A stretch of 64,000 nucleotides of DNA from Bryopsis sp. KO-2023 (lineage: Eukaryota > Chlorophyta > Ulvophyceae > Bryopsidales > Bryopsidaceae), in contig BSYQ01000005.1 in assembly GCA_030272585.1 (NCBI GenBank), positions 1,240,001 to 1,304,000 of the forward strand, given 5' to 3'. The notes under the pieces were generated by a model. The model ran no database searches. It was given only the letters and a program-made list of their open reading frames with translations, and was not told the DNA's origin. Each line of letters begins with the position of its first letter. Positions within the stretch are counted from its first letter, which is position 1. The translations under genes were made by a program, and so were the position numbers. This document shows positions 23,069-34,959 of the stretch, in pieces.

Positions 23069-23339
23069 GTCAAAATTAAGATGCGAGCAGTTCGGGTAGG
23101 GGGGAGGGGGACGACTCGCTCTTGAAAAAAGCTTCCTTGTGGAGCGGCTTGGTCATCGTGGTCTGGTTCTAGTGTTGAGTTTTGGGGTACATGACCTTTT
23201 CGTGTCCAAGATGACCGTGGCAGTTCTATACCCGCTGAAGTTGGAACGGACCCGCTGTCTTCAACAAGATGCGTGCGAGTGTTGTCCTTGCCACTTAGAC
23301 CCGAGTTTTCTGCGGGGGGTTTTCACTCCCTCCCCGTCA

Positions 23340-23402
23340 TACTTTTCTTGCCTTTCCTTGCCTTTTCTTGCCTTTCCTTGCCTTTCCTTGTCTTTCCTTG
23401 CT
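23340..23402. repeat. CCTTTCCTTG minisatellite
   Basis: About six degenerate units of 10-11 bases (TTGCCTTTCC / TTGCCTTTTC) in a row on the plus strand. Confidence 0.8.
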
Positions 23403-23773
23403 CATTGATTTTCTTTTCATTACTTTTCGGATTAAGTCCGAGACTTTTTGGAGTCTCGGACTGACTCGAGCCAGTTAGCCTGTTGTTTTCGTTTTTGTCT
23501 CGCGCAGGTGCGCAAGAAACTGGCTTTCGAGTGGCGCTTTCCCCATTCATACTCTACTCATTTCTCCCCTGGGTTCTACAGTGCCACAACGCGTCTGCTG
23601 TTGTTGGTTTAGAAATCGCAAGACGATGACTCTGTGCGAGGTCGTTTGAGTGTTTCATTAGATGATTGTTTTTCCAATGTAATCCTTTCTGTACGGAGTC
23701 GCATCTCATTCACTGTGTGTTCCTGTAAATGTCCAGGAGAAACCCGGAAGCAACACTCAGAGGGCATTGGATG

Positions 23774-23778
23774 GATGG
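23774..23778. other. Target site duplication GATGG (left)
   Basis: Matches GATGG at 32741-32745 directly after the right LTR. Five-base duplications are typical of LTR retrotransposon integration. Confidence 0.9.
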
Positions 23779-24428
23779 TGTAACGAATCTGCCCTGCAGA
23801 TCGCTTTTTCTGCTTCAATACACTGAAGACTGCGACCCTGCCAGCCTGCCAGTCTGAACTGCCGTTCTATTGAACGACCATGGGAGAGACACTTGAACCT
23901 AGCAAGGTTCAAGGGCGAGATCAGATTCCAAACTAAGGTTAGGTTAAGTTACAAGAATGTCCAAGCCCCAACAACTTATACCGTTTCTTCCAACCCTGAT
24001 CCAAACTGATCCTAAGCCATAACATCAGTCTGCATCAGTGTTGCAGACCATCAAACTACCAAGTTCCTTTCAGTCCCCTTTCATGACATGCAGCCTCAGA
24101 CACCTTGCACGGTACTGCGGTCCTGAGTCTGCCACCTAAGACCTTCTAGAACCTTGTGCCTGCCAGCTCTGCAGCCCACGTTCTGCAACGCTGCCAGCAC
24201 CTGTCTGCCATCAGCAACCCTGTCAGCCCGACTACTCTGCCACTTCGTCAGTCTGCCAATCTGCTGACTACCAGTCCTTTAGTCTGCAGGTCTGAAGGAC
24301 CTGAACCATTCCTGCTTCTGCAGAATCATAGCAGTCAACCTGCAGCCTAATCTGTCAGCCCAATCACTGCCAGTTCTGCAAGCCTGCAGGTCTGCCTGAA
24401 TCGCCTTTGATTCTGCCGAATCACTACA
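23779..24428 (-). repeat. LTR, left (3' LTR of the LARD-like element)
   Basis: 650 bases, TG...CA, no difference seen from 32091-32740. Rich in CTGCCA/TCTGC words on the plus strand. Confidence 0.93.
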
Positions 24429-24441
24429 TTCCTCCCCATCT
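24429..24441 (-). other. Polypurine tract of the LARD-like element
   Basis: Read on the minus strand, GATGGGGAGGAA directly precedes the 3' LTR. It resembles the tract of the gypsy element at 44543-44558. Confidence 0.65.
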
Positions 24442-27400
24442 AGTTGGCAGTAGTCCCTTACTGCCCTAAGAGACTTATAACAACCTTGTCCCTTGGATTT
24501 CAAATACCCAAAGGAACTTCTGCCTCAAAGTTCAGTTTGAAAAGTTGCTATCCCATCTTGCCAAACTGCCAAACACCTTTTGGAAGGACTAACCAACTTC
24601 TTTTCGAAAAATTTGCAAAATAAAGTATATGCTTCTTTCTCAACATTCTGATGCATACCTCTGAATTGCCTAGAAAACTGCTCAGAAAAATCCCAATAAC
24701 ACAAATAAGAAAACCGAACGAACTTCTCTTTCGGAATTGTAATGTGCTACTGAACAAAATTCAATTCCTTTCTGCAGCCTGTGAACTCAATAGATTTTAT
24801 TAGAGAATTCAACAGAAAAATAGCAAAAATCTGCTGCAGCTTTTAGAGTCTCAGCAATTCACCTTTCTGCTCAAATATCATTTTCCAATGATGAAAGAAA
24901 GACACCAAATATTTTGCAAGTACCAAAATTTCTGAAACTTCATGTTGTCCCATAATTTCAAAAGCAACATTTGCATATTGAAAACCTGCAAACTGCCACT
25001 ACCACAATCTGCAAATTCTCTGCAACTACTGCCACAGTCTGCAACCCAGCAAACTGGTACTGCCACAATCCAGAACTCTACAAACTGTTGCTGCCAAAAT
25101 TTGCAACTCAGCAAAATACCACTTTCACAATATGCAAACTGTCTTGGAGTAAAGAAGAAGGTTGAATGACTGAAGTTCTGTCTCCCAAAAGAAGTTTCCA
25201 ACCTTTTGAAAACCAAGAGATCACCAGTCACTCCAGCAGCTCCTCAGAGTTGAAGCTCCTTGCTGCATACTGAGCTGCCACATGTCTCCACCAAGTTAGC
25301 CTTCCGCATAGCAATGAAAAGCGAGCGATAGGATCTTGCAACAACAAGTCTCCAGATGTTCTTCAATGAAGAAGTGAGCTTGCTCCTCAATTTTTCCCTG
25401 AAGCATGCTCCCTTCTGTTCCTGCTTCCTCTCTCCTGAGTCATGAATGTTCAGAGTACCTACAGATTGATTGCATTAATTGTTCCCGAGTTCTTCCATGC
25501 CTTCTCCGGTTTTCCCATATATGAATCTATACAAACCAGAGTATATGAAAACCCAGAAACTCCACTTGGCCTATCCTGACTTAATGAAATCAACCCTTTC
25601 TTTCAACCAACAAGACTTCACTCAGTGACATTTCCTTTTTCTTTTGAACTCTGCTGCTCAAATAAATATCCTACAACTGAGTGCTGAAAGAATCCATACC
25701 AATGTACCCTCTGAAATTCAGTAACCTCAAGTGAGCACCAATCCAACTGACTCAATCAATGGTCCTGCAAACTTCTGTAAATTCCAAACCAACTAAATCC
25801 ACAGCAAAATATGTGTCACGTACCAGAATATTTCAGTCCACCAGAAACACCCTTGCTAGACTGCAAATGTTTTAATTCTGCATCGTCCCAAAGTAGTGAA
25901 CTATGCCTAGTTGCCTAATCCACTCTGCAAGAATAGTGGAACTGAAAACACATATTTACTGACCACCGAGATATTGCAAACACTATCCATGAATTCCCGT
26001 CAGCTCTGGAAGAGTATCACTAACAACCTCTTCCTTTCCTTAGAAACCTTGATGAAAACATGTGTCTCTTTGCAACACCTACTGAAATAAATGCAATTTT
26101 GGAAAAACAAAAACGAAACGCATCGGTTCAACCGAGGCCCCCTCCCCATCTGAAATGGAGCTTGTCCTCAAGCAAAACCATGCAACCATGCAAAACCATA
26201 TCACTGTACCCTCTACAGAAAGTTGAGCTGTTCGGAGCAGCCAAATAACCCCAAACAACTGAACAAACTACTTCAGAAAAACAAGCCTGAAAAACTGAAG
26301 GCCTGAAGTTGCTTTGCCAAAGTCAAAAAAATCTGCTGCCCCAGATTGTAACCAAATGTTCAGTTCTCAACCTTTCTGATATAGTTTGTCCACACAAATA
26401 TACACCAATCATACCACCAAAGATCAAGGCTATTTCTGTTCCATTGATCCGAAAAGAAATAGAAAATAAAGAAAAGACAGAAAATTTTGCAGCCCTGCAA
26501 AGGGTACCTGCAGCTATTAGGTTCTGCACCTACAATGTATCAACTGCCCATAACAAATTTCCAGATCACCTGCAAAAATTTTCACAGTCCCTTATGTTTC
26601 TTTGTATGTAAAGCTGAACCTGACCATTGAATGTCATAACCTTCAGCTCCTGATCTTTGACACCATGCTATCCATGCATCAAGTTCAAACACTAACCCAT
26701 TGTGTTTACTAGTACATCGTCATGAAATAAAAGAGCTGCCAACTCATGATACTTCATGCTAACCTCTGCAACAATCTCAAGAAGAAATCCACCTGGAAAT
26801 CTGAATCCTGAAAATTCGAGAAAACCTCTCTTTTCTTCTCTAACTCTGCGGATTTCCACTGACTCAAACACCAAATCAGAGATAGATCTTCAGAAACTCT
26901 TTGTATTTCTTAGAATCTGAAAATCTTTTTTTACTTTTCCTTCTGAGCTTTATATTTCTCACTATTTCTCCATGTAGTCGAAGAAATCAGAAATATACAC
27001 TTCACGCCTGATTTTCTTTCTTGATCTCCTGAAAATCTGCAGCTCAAACCAGATCTAATGTATCGAATCAAAATAAAGCATTTTCCAGATTTCAGTCACT
27101 GCCAATTAAGTCCAAAAGTGACTGCAACAATACCAACTTCTGTCACTGAAAATTGCTATCTCTGATGCAGTTTGACACAACCATATCTTTCACAGGGAAC
27201 CCTGAATTTCCCTCAGAAAATTTTCAGCTCAACAACCAGTCTATGGACTTGTAAAATAGAAATCAGAGTCCTCCTTTCAAGCAAAAACTGCAACTCCATC
27301 TGCAGTCTGAAGTAGAGCCCAAATCTCTCATTTTCAAGCCCTTCAAATGTTGTAATCCTGCCACTGATTTGCCAAACTAATTTCCATATTCAAAATTGAA

Positions 27401-27992
27401 ATGAAAGCTCTTTTGTAGGTTTCTGTATTTGCCCTTTTAATCAGCCATACTCAAGTGGCATCAAATACCAACCTCACAAAGATAAACCTCATAATGCATC
27501 AGATATTTTTCTAAACCAATACTCTGATCCTCTTTCCTCTAGAGCTGAGGTCTCTTCACACTCTGCAACTCCTAGAAAAGATCATTGTATTTTCCTTCGA
27601 CTCAACTACATTCCTTCATCAATCTGAAAAGGTGATATCAGATGCAGTTCACATGTTACTGCATCCACTGAAAATTTCTCTAGCCAATTTCAGAACCCCA
27701 GCTAGCTTCCAGTTTATAGGCAAGATGTAGATATTCCAATTCTACATCCCTACCTATCGATATACGATTTTCTCCACGTCACGAAATCACCGACAATAAA
27801 AATTCAGTTCCTTCTCAAAACATCAATCGCACGCCGTACACAATCTGCCTGGCATGTATTCTCATTTCAGCCGCACGCCGCACACGGCCTGCCTGGCATG
27901 TACACTTCACTTCCATAGAACGAAGTTTGGACTATGTCCTTGAAAGTAGACTTCATTAGGTCTACCCAGCCCATAACTTCTCGCTCACCAAA

Positions 27993-28460
27993 TCAAGTCT
28001 GATGTGCCTGCAGAACACCATCAGAATCGACATACACTGAAAAATCATGCAGGTCAGGTGCGACCCCACATGGCCCTACACCCCCTGCCTCCGAGACCTG
28101 AGAGGTGGTGGCTCCACTCGGCCGACCAGCCTCCTCATTCCCTGAAACCTCCTTAAAAATTCCAGCAGATGCTACTGCCCTTGCGGCAACACCCACTAAT
28201 TCATCCACTGACCTACTCGCGAGAGACTCTGCCCCTATCAGAGTACCTGCCAATTCATCCACTGACCTACTTGCGAGAGACTCTGCCTCCATCAGAGTGC
28301 TCGCCAATTCATCCACTGACCTACTTGCGAGAGACTCTGCCTCCATCAGAGTGCCCGCCAATTCATCCACTGACCTACTTGCGAGAGACTCTGCCTCCAT
28401 CAGAGTGCCCGCCAATTCGTTAACTGCGCAGTCTGCAAGTCCCCTGGGGGACCGTCCCCC
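27993..28460 (-). CDS. Repeat-containing open frame inside the LARD-like element
   Basis: In the element's sense orientation an open frame of roughly 150 codons contains four 18-residue repeats (LASRSVDELAGTLMEAES), encoded by the 54-base tandem array at 28198-28417. The repeat is acidic and helical in character. It has no gag, zinc-knuckle or pol motif, and it may be a chance consequence of a 54-base unit divisible by three. Confidence 0.3.
   Translation of the reverse strand, partial: GGRSPRGLADCAVNELAGTLMEAESLASRSVDELAGTLMEAESLASRSVDELASTLMEAESLASRSVDELAGTLIGAESLASRSVDELVGVAARAVASAGIFKEVSGNEEAGRPSGATTSQVSEAGGVGPCGVAPDLHDFSVYVDSDGVLQAHQT
28198..28417. repeat. 54-bp tandem repeat, four units
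   Basis: Units start AATTCATCCACTGACCTACT and differ by one to four bases, the first being most diverged. Lies inside the LARD-like element. Confidence 0.9.
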
Positions 28461-31129
28461 TCGTCGCCTAGCGGGCCACCTGCAGCACTGCTCACCTTCT
28501 CCTCAAGGCCTCCAGAATTTCCTGCACCAGTGTCCCTGCCTGGACCACCACCTGCAGAAATTCCATCCACCAGACTTACTTCTCCGTGTTGCGGCTGCAC
28601 CGGCACTCCAACTACGGAATGGACTCCGCGCCCATAGGCTACCCTCCCCTGAGGTAACACCCTGTGTGAGTGGCTACGCCGGCCTTCTCACACTCCACTT
28701 CTGTCCACCTTCGCCTCTTTTGTCACTCCTGCAAGTCCTCCCTGGACTTCCATCCCTTCAAAACTTGGGGCAACCTCTGCTGCCCTACATGAGTGTGACT
28801 CCACACATGCACTACCCCTTCAGATGTAGCTACACATGGCTTCCATCTGCAAGAAATACCTGCAAGTCTTGCTCTCCTTTTCTCACTTCACAACCCATAA
28901 GCACCACCTGGTGCTTATCACCTTAAACTCTTTCCTTTGTTTTCTCTTTTCAACTTGTACTCTTCTCGTAAAAAACACCTAACTATAATGTGGCTGCACA
29001 AGGATGCAAAATCTGCCACATTTCACTTTCCTTCTTTTTCTTCCTGTTTTTACTTTAACAAATCAGCAAAATACTGAGTGCACCTCTTTCCTTTATCACA
29101 ACAAACCACTAAGTATATTATGGCAGTCCAAACACAAAAATCTGCCACAGTTTCTTTGTGTAAAGAATGCATGAAAACTTCAGGTGACTCTAGCATATCA
29201 CTAATATACTTTCTGCTTCCAACAGGATAGAAACTCTTCCAAAATAACTGTCAGAAATATACTCCCTTTGAAAAATCAGCAACCACTCTTCATCCAAATG
29301 AAAAAGGAAGAACAGAACTATACCAAACAAGCAAAGAAAACTTCTCTTCTGTTCAGCCATCTGCCCTATAGTCTGCTGCACTTCTTCTATGCCTCAAGAG
29401 TACCACTGCTAATTCAATAACTGTCCTCAAATTTTCTGGAAACCTGAATAAACTTCAAGAATGAGACATAACCTGAAAACTTATTTTCCAACACCTCAAA
29501 GACAAATAACCAAGAGTGTAACCAGAAATTTCTTTTCTCTAAGACCAAGCTTCTTCAACCAACTCTGCTACCACCAAAGTCTTGTTGAAATAAAACCTAA
29601 GTACCGAGAAAATGCTGCCATCTACCAATGAAAATACCCTCCTAATCAATGGGTAGGATGTGGCTGCTTTATCACTTCATCCTCCCCATCTGATTTCTTT
29701 TCTCTTTGAAAGACAATCAGTATTTTCAAACAGCTTAATTTCCAGAATTTCCCTAGACTACCTTTGAAAATTCAGTCTCTAACAATACTACCACAATTGA
29801 GTATTGTTCCCTTCCAGAAAATTCTCTAATCACTAGCAACTGTTTACTGCTCAATAAGGGGCATCCTTTAACAAAATAACCTGCCCTCATATCAATGTAT
29901 CCGACTGAAAACTTTCTGCTAGCGGAAAATAGAAGATGTCCTATTTCAGAACACCCATAATAGAAGAAAAGACCAGCTACTGCTGTACCAAACATTTCTT
30001 CAATTCACCACTATCACTCAGCCTACTAAAGAAGAGTTCCATGGGCCTATTGGTCCCTTCAAAAATCTACATCTTTTTCTGACCTGCCAAGCAAGGCTGC
30101 CACAGAAAAATACCTTGCCAAGACACCTAATATCTGCCCTGCCAACAACAGAAAATGATCTGCCACTGATCTATAAAAAGACTGATATTCTGTCACTTGT
30201 CCCACCAAACAACAGAAAATAATCTGCCACTAGTCTATTATAGAACGAAAACTTCATGTCATTGACATTCTTCTGAGAATAACCTGCCACTGGTCTATTC
30301 AGAAATCAGAGCAAAATACCATAGGGTTCATCAAGAAAAAGACTAGACAACCCTTCAACAGAAACACAAACACTATACCTCCACCGATCAATAGGAGAAC
30401 TGAAAGATGCCTTAGCTTTCTGCAAGCAACTCTAAACAAGTTCTGATCTGCAGTTCTTCTTATTTCAAGTTCAGAAACGACTCTGAAAAATTCCCTCAAG
30501 CTATTGTGCAATCACTGAAACACCTGTAAATGTTCCCACAATCACAATCAGCCTTAATGTGGCAAGAAACATCCAAAATATGTATGCACAATCACATCAG
30601 AGCTGACCTGACCTGCCACTGAAACCAAGAATTTTTCCACTGCAATCTTCCATACTCTGAAATGATGAGTCGACCACTACTGCTCAATCCAACTGAGCCA
30701 AGGATAACTCTCCACTAAAGACGCACAAATCCAAGCAAACAAGGAGGAACTTCTGATCAGAAAAATCCGAACTTCTGATCAACAAAGCTGTCAAATATCA
30801 CCACCAGACTTTTCAAACAATAAATCAAAACTTCCCTGAAAAATCTGCATGGTCTCAAAGACTCTTTCCAGAATTTTCCCCACTAACTTGTGATCAATCA
30901 AAGCCTTTCAAAACATCTCCCTCACTTCAGCCTGAAAATTTGACTGCAACTCTGAAATCCTTTATAAAGTGATCAAACATCTTTTCCAGAATGTGTACTG
31001 CAATCAAAAGATCATAGATCACCTGATCCTGAAATCAATCTGAAGCTCACTACTTCTAAAGTCACTTCAATCAACCAACGAAATGATCAGATCACTCAAA
31101 TGTAACCCTGCAAGCACGTAACACTCTTG

Positions 31130-32060
31130 CACCTCACGTCTGCGCTCAACTTACGCTCAATCTGCGCTCAATCTGCGCTCAACCTGAGTCAGTTAAGCGA
31201 TGCCTGCATCAGCTGTTCCTTCAATCGACACGCAGTCCCAACATCGTCTGCGAACTTCCATCAAGAGCTGCACAGTTCCATAAACACTGCGCAGTCCCTG
31301 CATCCTGCATAGGCTGCCCAGCCTGCATCTGCGCGAAATGTCCCATCGACATTGCAATCCGCTGCACGCAACGTAACTCTGTCGTCTGCAGTGCAATTTC
31401 GCATGTGCAGCGCTTTCCTGTGGCTGCTGCGCGTCACATCATCCACTTATGCAGTGCCAACATTCGCTGCGCACTTCCAGCAAAACCTGCGCACGTTCTG
31501 TCTGCGACGCAATCCTGCACGCGGTACATTTCCATATTCGCTGCGCAACCTTGTATCAACAGCGTAATTCCACATCTGCGGTACAACTCTGCATCTGCGG
31601 CGCAATCCTGGATCTGCTGCGCATTCCTGGATCTGCTGCGCAGTTCTACACCTGCGACGCAATCCTCCAAATGCTGCGCCACCCAACGTCTCCTGCGACG
31701 CTGCATAGTCGTGCTGCGCTTGACAATGCTGCGCGCCTGTGTGTAAGCTGCGCTTCTACATACTCCAATGTATTGCCCTGCGCTCTACACATCACTTCTG
31801 CGAAATCTGTCTGCCGCAGTGTTCTTACACACACTGCGCCCATTCTACTCCTGACGCTGATTCAGCGACTTTCCTTCACATAGCACACTCGAACACTCCA
31901 ATGGATAACTGCAATTCTGCAAAGCACTGGCGTTTGTCTGCCTTGCAAACCTCTGCTTTGCACTGTGCTGTGTGCCTGTCAGTGTCCTGCGCCTCTGCGC
32001 CTTCTCACTGCGCGCCTGCCGCGCATACTGCTGCCTCTGCAGCCTGCCAGGCTCGTTTGT
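31130..32060 (-). repeat. CTGCGC-rich leader region of the LARD-like element
   Basis: The word CTGCGC (GCGCAG on the element's sense strand) recurs dozens of times. A local array at 31555-31650 has units of about 19 bases (GCGCAGCAGATCCAGGA). The region ends just before the primer-binding site, so it occupies the 5' leader position where packaging and dimerisation signals lie in other LTR elements. Function not shown. Confidence 0.6.
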
Positions 32061-32077
32061 GATCTTGTCACAAGCCT

Positions 32078-32090
32078 GCTCCGAAACCAA
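32078..32090 (-). other. Primer-binding site of the LARD-like element
   Basis: TGGTTTCGGAGC on the minus strand, one base after the LTR. It is complementary to a tRNA 3' end GCUCCGAAACCA. The identical 12 bases occur at the gypsy element (51298-51309). Confidence 0.75.
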
Positions 32091-32740
32091 TGTAACGAAT
32101 CTGCCCTGCAGATCGCTTTTTCTGCTTCAATACACTGAAGACTGCGACCCTGCCAGCCTGCCAGTCTGAACTGCCGTTCTATTGAACGACCATGGGAGAG
32201 ACACTTGAACCTAGCAAGGTTCAAGGGCGAGATCAGATTCCAAACTAAGGTTAGGTTAAGTTACAAGAATGTCCAAGCCCCAACAACTTATACCGTTTCT
32301 TCCAACCCTGATCCAAACTGATCCTAAGCCATAACATCAGTCTGCATCAGTGTTGCAGACCATCAAACTACCAAGTTCCTTTCAGTCCCCTTTCATGACA
32401 TGCAGCCTCAGACACCTTGCACGGTACTGCGGTCCTGAGTCTGCCACCTAAGACCTTCTAGAACCTTGTGCCTGCCAGCTCTGCAGCCCACGTTCTGCAA
32501 CGCTGCCAGCACCTGTCTGCCATCAGCAACCCTGTCAGCCCGACTACTCTGCCACTTCGTCAGTCTGCCAATCTGCTGACTACCAGTCCTTTAGTCTGCA
32601 GGTCTGAAGGACCTGAACCATTCCTGCTTCTGCAGAATCATAGCAGTCAACCTGCAGCCTAATCTGTCAGCCCAATCACTGCCAGTTCTGCAAGCCTGCA
32701 GGTCTGCCTGAATCGCCTTTGATTCTGCCGAATCACTACA
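32091..32740 (-). repeat. LTR, right (5' LTR of the LARD-like element)
   Basis: 650 bases, followed by the target duplication GATGG at 32741-32745. Confidence 0.93.
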
Positions 32741-32745
32741 GATGG

Positions 32746-34110
32746 GATGTTTTCTTGTGTAGGAACCAGACTGGAGCTTTAACTATATGATTAACAAAGC
32801 CTTTGATTTCAGGTATCACCAACAAAGTGGGGGGGGGGGGGGGGGGGACTGGTCGAGAATACGTTGGGAGCACACAAAGGTATTGCCCAGCAAATAAAAA
32901 TCAAGACAATTGAGATAATGCATTCATTATCTTAGACCAAGAGCAAGCACAAGCCATTCGCTTTCACGGTGAACATCTGAGGAGGATCCCCTCCATCCTT
33001 GATATCATTGAGCAAACCAGAAGATAAGTCCTTGCTACTCTTTCCCAAACATCAATCAGAACAAAAAGGAACCCTCTTCCCACTCCTTTTCCCCCTGCAG
33101 AGAAACGAAACTCAACCATGACATAACTAGAAGAGAGAAATAAAAAGGAGTCGATTCTGGGGCATGCTGAGGTAGAAAATTATGTCACAATGAAATGCCT
33201 ATCATAGGACTGTTAGGTACCCTGTCGTGAAAAGAAATTGTAGAGCCACACGGCAGTACCCAAACGGAGATGATTTTTCCTTCAATAACTAAATGTTTTC
33301 CGAGTGCTTCCTTGATTGCACAATCCAGAAAAAGTTTCACAAAGTCCTTGCCCTCTTCTTTACATACCGCTTTCTCCTCCTACAAGGAAGCTCTCAGAGG
33401 TCTTACTTCACACCTTTGAAAACCAAATATACATCAAGTTTGGTTGGGAAGTGAGTAGCAGCAGGTTCCAATTCACACAAGGCTTCCTGTTACAGCCAGT
33501 CACGATACTTCCTGTAGCCTAGGAGGAGGCCCTGTGATAGGTTTTTCTGAGCAAAAAGCTTTGTTCCAACTCTCTTTTTGGAGTTGTTCTGTGAGGTTAT
33601 TTGATGACAAAGTTGGTGTTGGCCATGTTCGGGAAAAGCGGGGTTGTACACGACTGCGTGCGAGTTTCTTTTCTCCCTGTGGCCAGGGAGGGGGGCAGGC
33701 AAGTGAGCAATGAAAATTTTAAACGGGAGCAATCGCCCGACAAGGGCAGACGAGCAGACGGCCGCACGTACGAGTGTAAGTCTTCAAACTCTTCGCTGCG
33801 AAAGCCATTTCATTTCTGGGCTGGTGTTTTTACCCCCCCCCCCCGTTTTTTGCTAGAATTTTACATCGCAGGTGAGCTATCGCCGCTATAAGCCCTCTTC
33901 CCGCTACCACTTCTATCTTTACATCATCCATTGACCCTGGAGCTCCGCCAACGTTTGCCTCTGACCATCATCTCCGCGCTTTCTTTTGTTGTGGTTAATG
34001 GGACTGAAATTTATTTTTGAATTCGATAAGCCGACTGTGAAAAAAGAAGTTTTTCTGCTGTGTTGGTGTTTCAAATCCTGAAAAAATCAACCAATCGTTG
34101 ATGATGCCTC
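32746..34110. other. Unassigned stretch
   Basis: Contains G and C runs (32829-32847 and 33833-33844). Short open frames on both strands have no recognisable domains. Confidence 0.45.
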
Positions 34111-34116
34111 AGGCCA

Positions 34117-34152
34117 TCTCTTGTGGGTGCAAAGAGGGGCACCCACAAGAGA
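34117..34152. repeat. Perfect 14-bp stem / 8-nt loop hairpin, copy 2
   Basis: Identical to 7274-7309, together with the preceding GGCCA. Flanks beyond that differ. Confidence 0.8.
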
Positions 34153-34816
34153 TTCGTTTTTGTGGCGTCAGAATTGGTCTTTTCGACTCGTGTGTGCGAT
34201 GTGGAAAATGTAGGGGGAGCTCCACAACGACCGACTGCATTCAGTTCAGTGGTTTGGAATGGTGCCCCGCCGAAGGTGGGTTTTTCGGGATGTGTGAAGC
34301 CTCAGGTCCAACAGCAGTCGATAGAGAAGTACAGTCCACCACTATCTCCGACCCAGCGGGGGATCTTGTTGGGGTATGTTTGTTCAACTGGTTCAAATTA
34401 AAGCTTTTCAAAATTAAATATATTATATTCATATATAATCAGCCGTGTGATCCGCTGTCCATTCAACCTGGTGTTTTTTTATTCGGTTAGATTTTTCTTG
34501 GGTTGAAGCTTTTTCACACATTTCAGTTGAGCCCGGACAGGGGGTTTTTCTGCTAGTACTAATTTTTTTTGTAATGTTACAACATGGTTGATAGCCCGAT
34601 GGACTTGATGGGGATCTGGATGGAAAGCCGGTCCAGTCAGTGCTGGCTTCAGGAAGTGTGAGTAAAATGCACCATTGACTGCATCTTCCAGAAAACAAAC
34701 TCCAGTCCCCTGAAAAAATGAACATAATTTTAAGGTATAGTGGGTTCCCCCCCCCCCCAAAAAAACAAAAACAAAAACAAACAAAAACAAAAACAAATTC
34801 TGATTGATATTCCCAG

Positions 34817-34959
34817 GATGCTGGTCTTCCGCTTGCTGGGGGTCCTCCTTGGGATCACAACGAAGCTTATGGAATGTGCTGTGGCTATCCTATTTTTGGG
34901 TTCGAGGATGATGGCATAAGCACTGGGGTCAGCGGAGGAAGTGCAATTTTTCCTGAGGG
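34817..34959 (+). CDS. Isolated exon of an unassigned gene
   Basis: Open stretch between a TCCCAG acceptor and a GTAAAT donor, encoding a Gly-rich segment with AYGMCCGYPIFGFEDDGIST. Coding-like composition, no family recognised, partner exons not found. Confidence 0.3.

Larger units (their letters stand above)
23779..32740 (-). mobile_element. 9-kb LTR retrotransposon without pol (LARD-like)
   Basis: Two 650-base LTRs (23779-24428 and 32091-32740) begin TG, end CA and show no difference by eye. They are flanked by the 5-base direct repeat GATGG. Next to the left LTR lies TTCCTCCCCATC, a polypurine tract when read on the minus strand. Next to the right LTR lies GCTCCGAAACCA, a primer-binding site on the minus strand. 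This sets the minus orientation. The 7.66-kb interior has no reverse transcriptase, integrase or protease frame on either strand, and only short open frames. This is the structure of a large retrotransposon derivative that must be mobilised in trans. Matching LTRs indicate a recent insertion. Confidence 0.9.

Noticed and set aside
28198..28417. CRISPR-like array
   Set aside because: The units are directly adjacent 54-base tandem repeats with no unique spacers, in a eukaryotic retroelement.
28105..28926. 273-codon plus-strand open frame inside the LARD-like element
   Set aside because: It is antisense to the element and produced by the 54-base tandem array plus C-rich composition. It has no domain.
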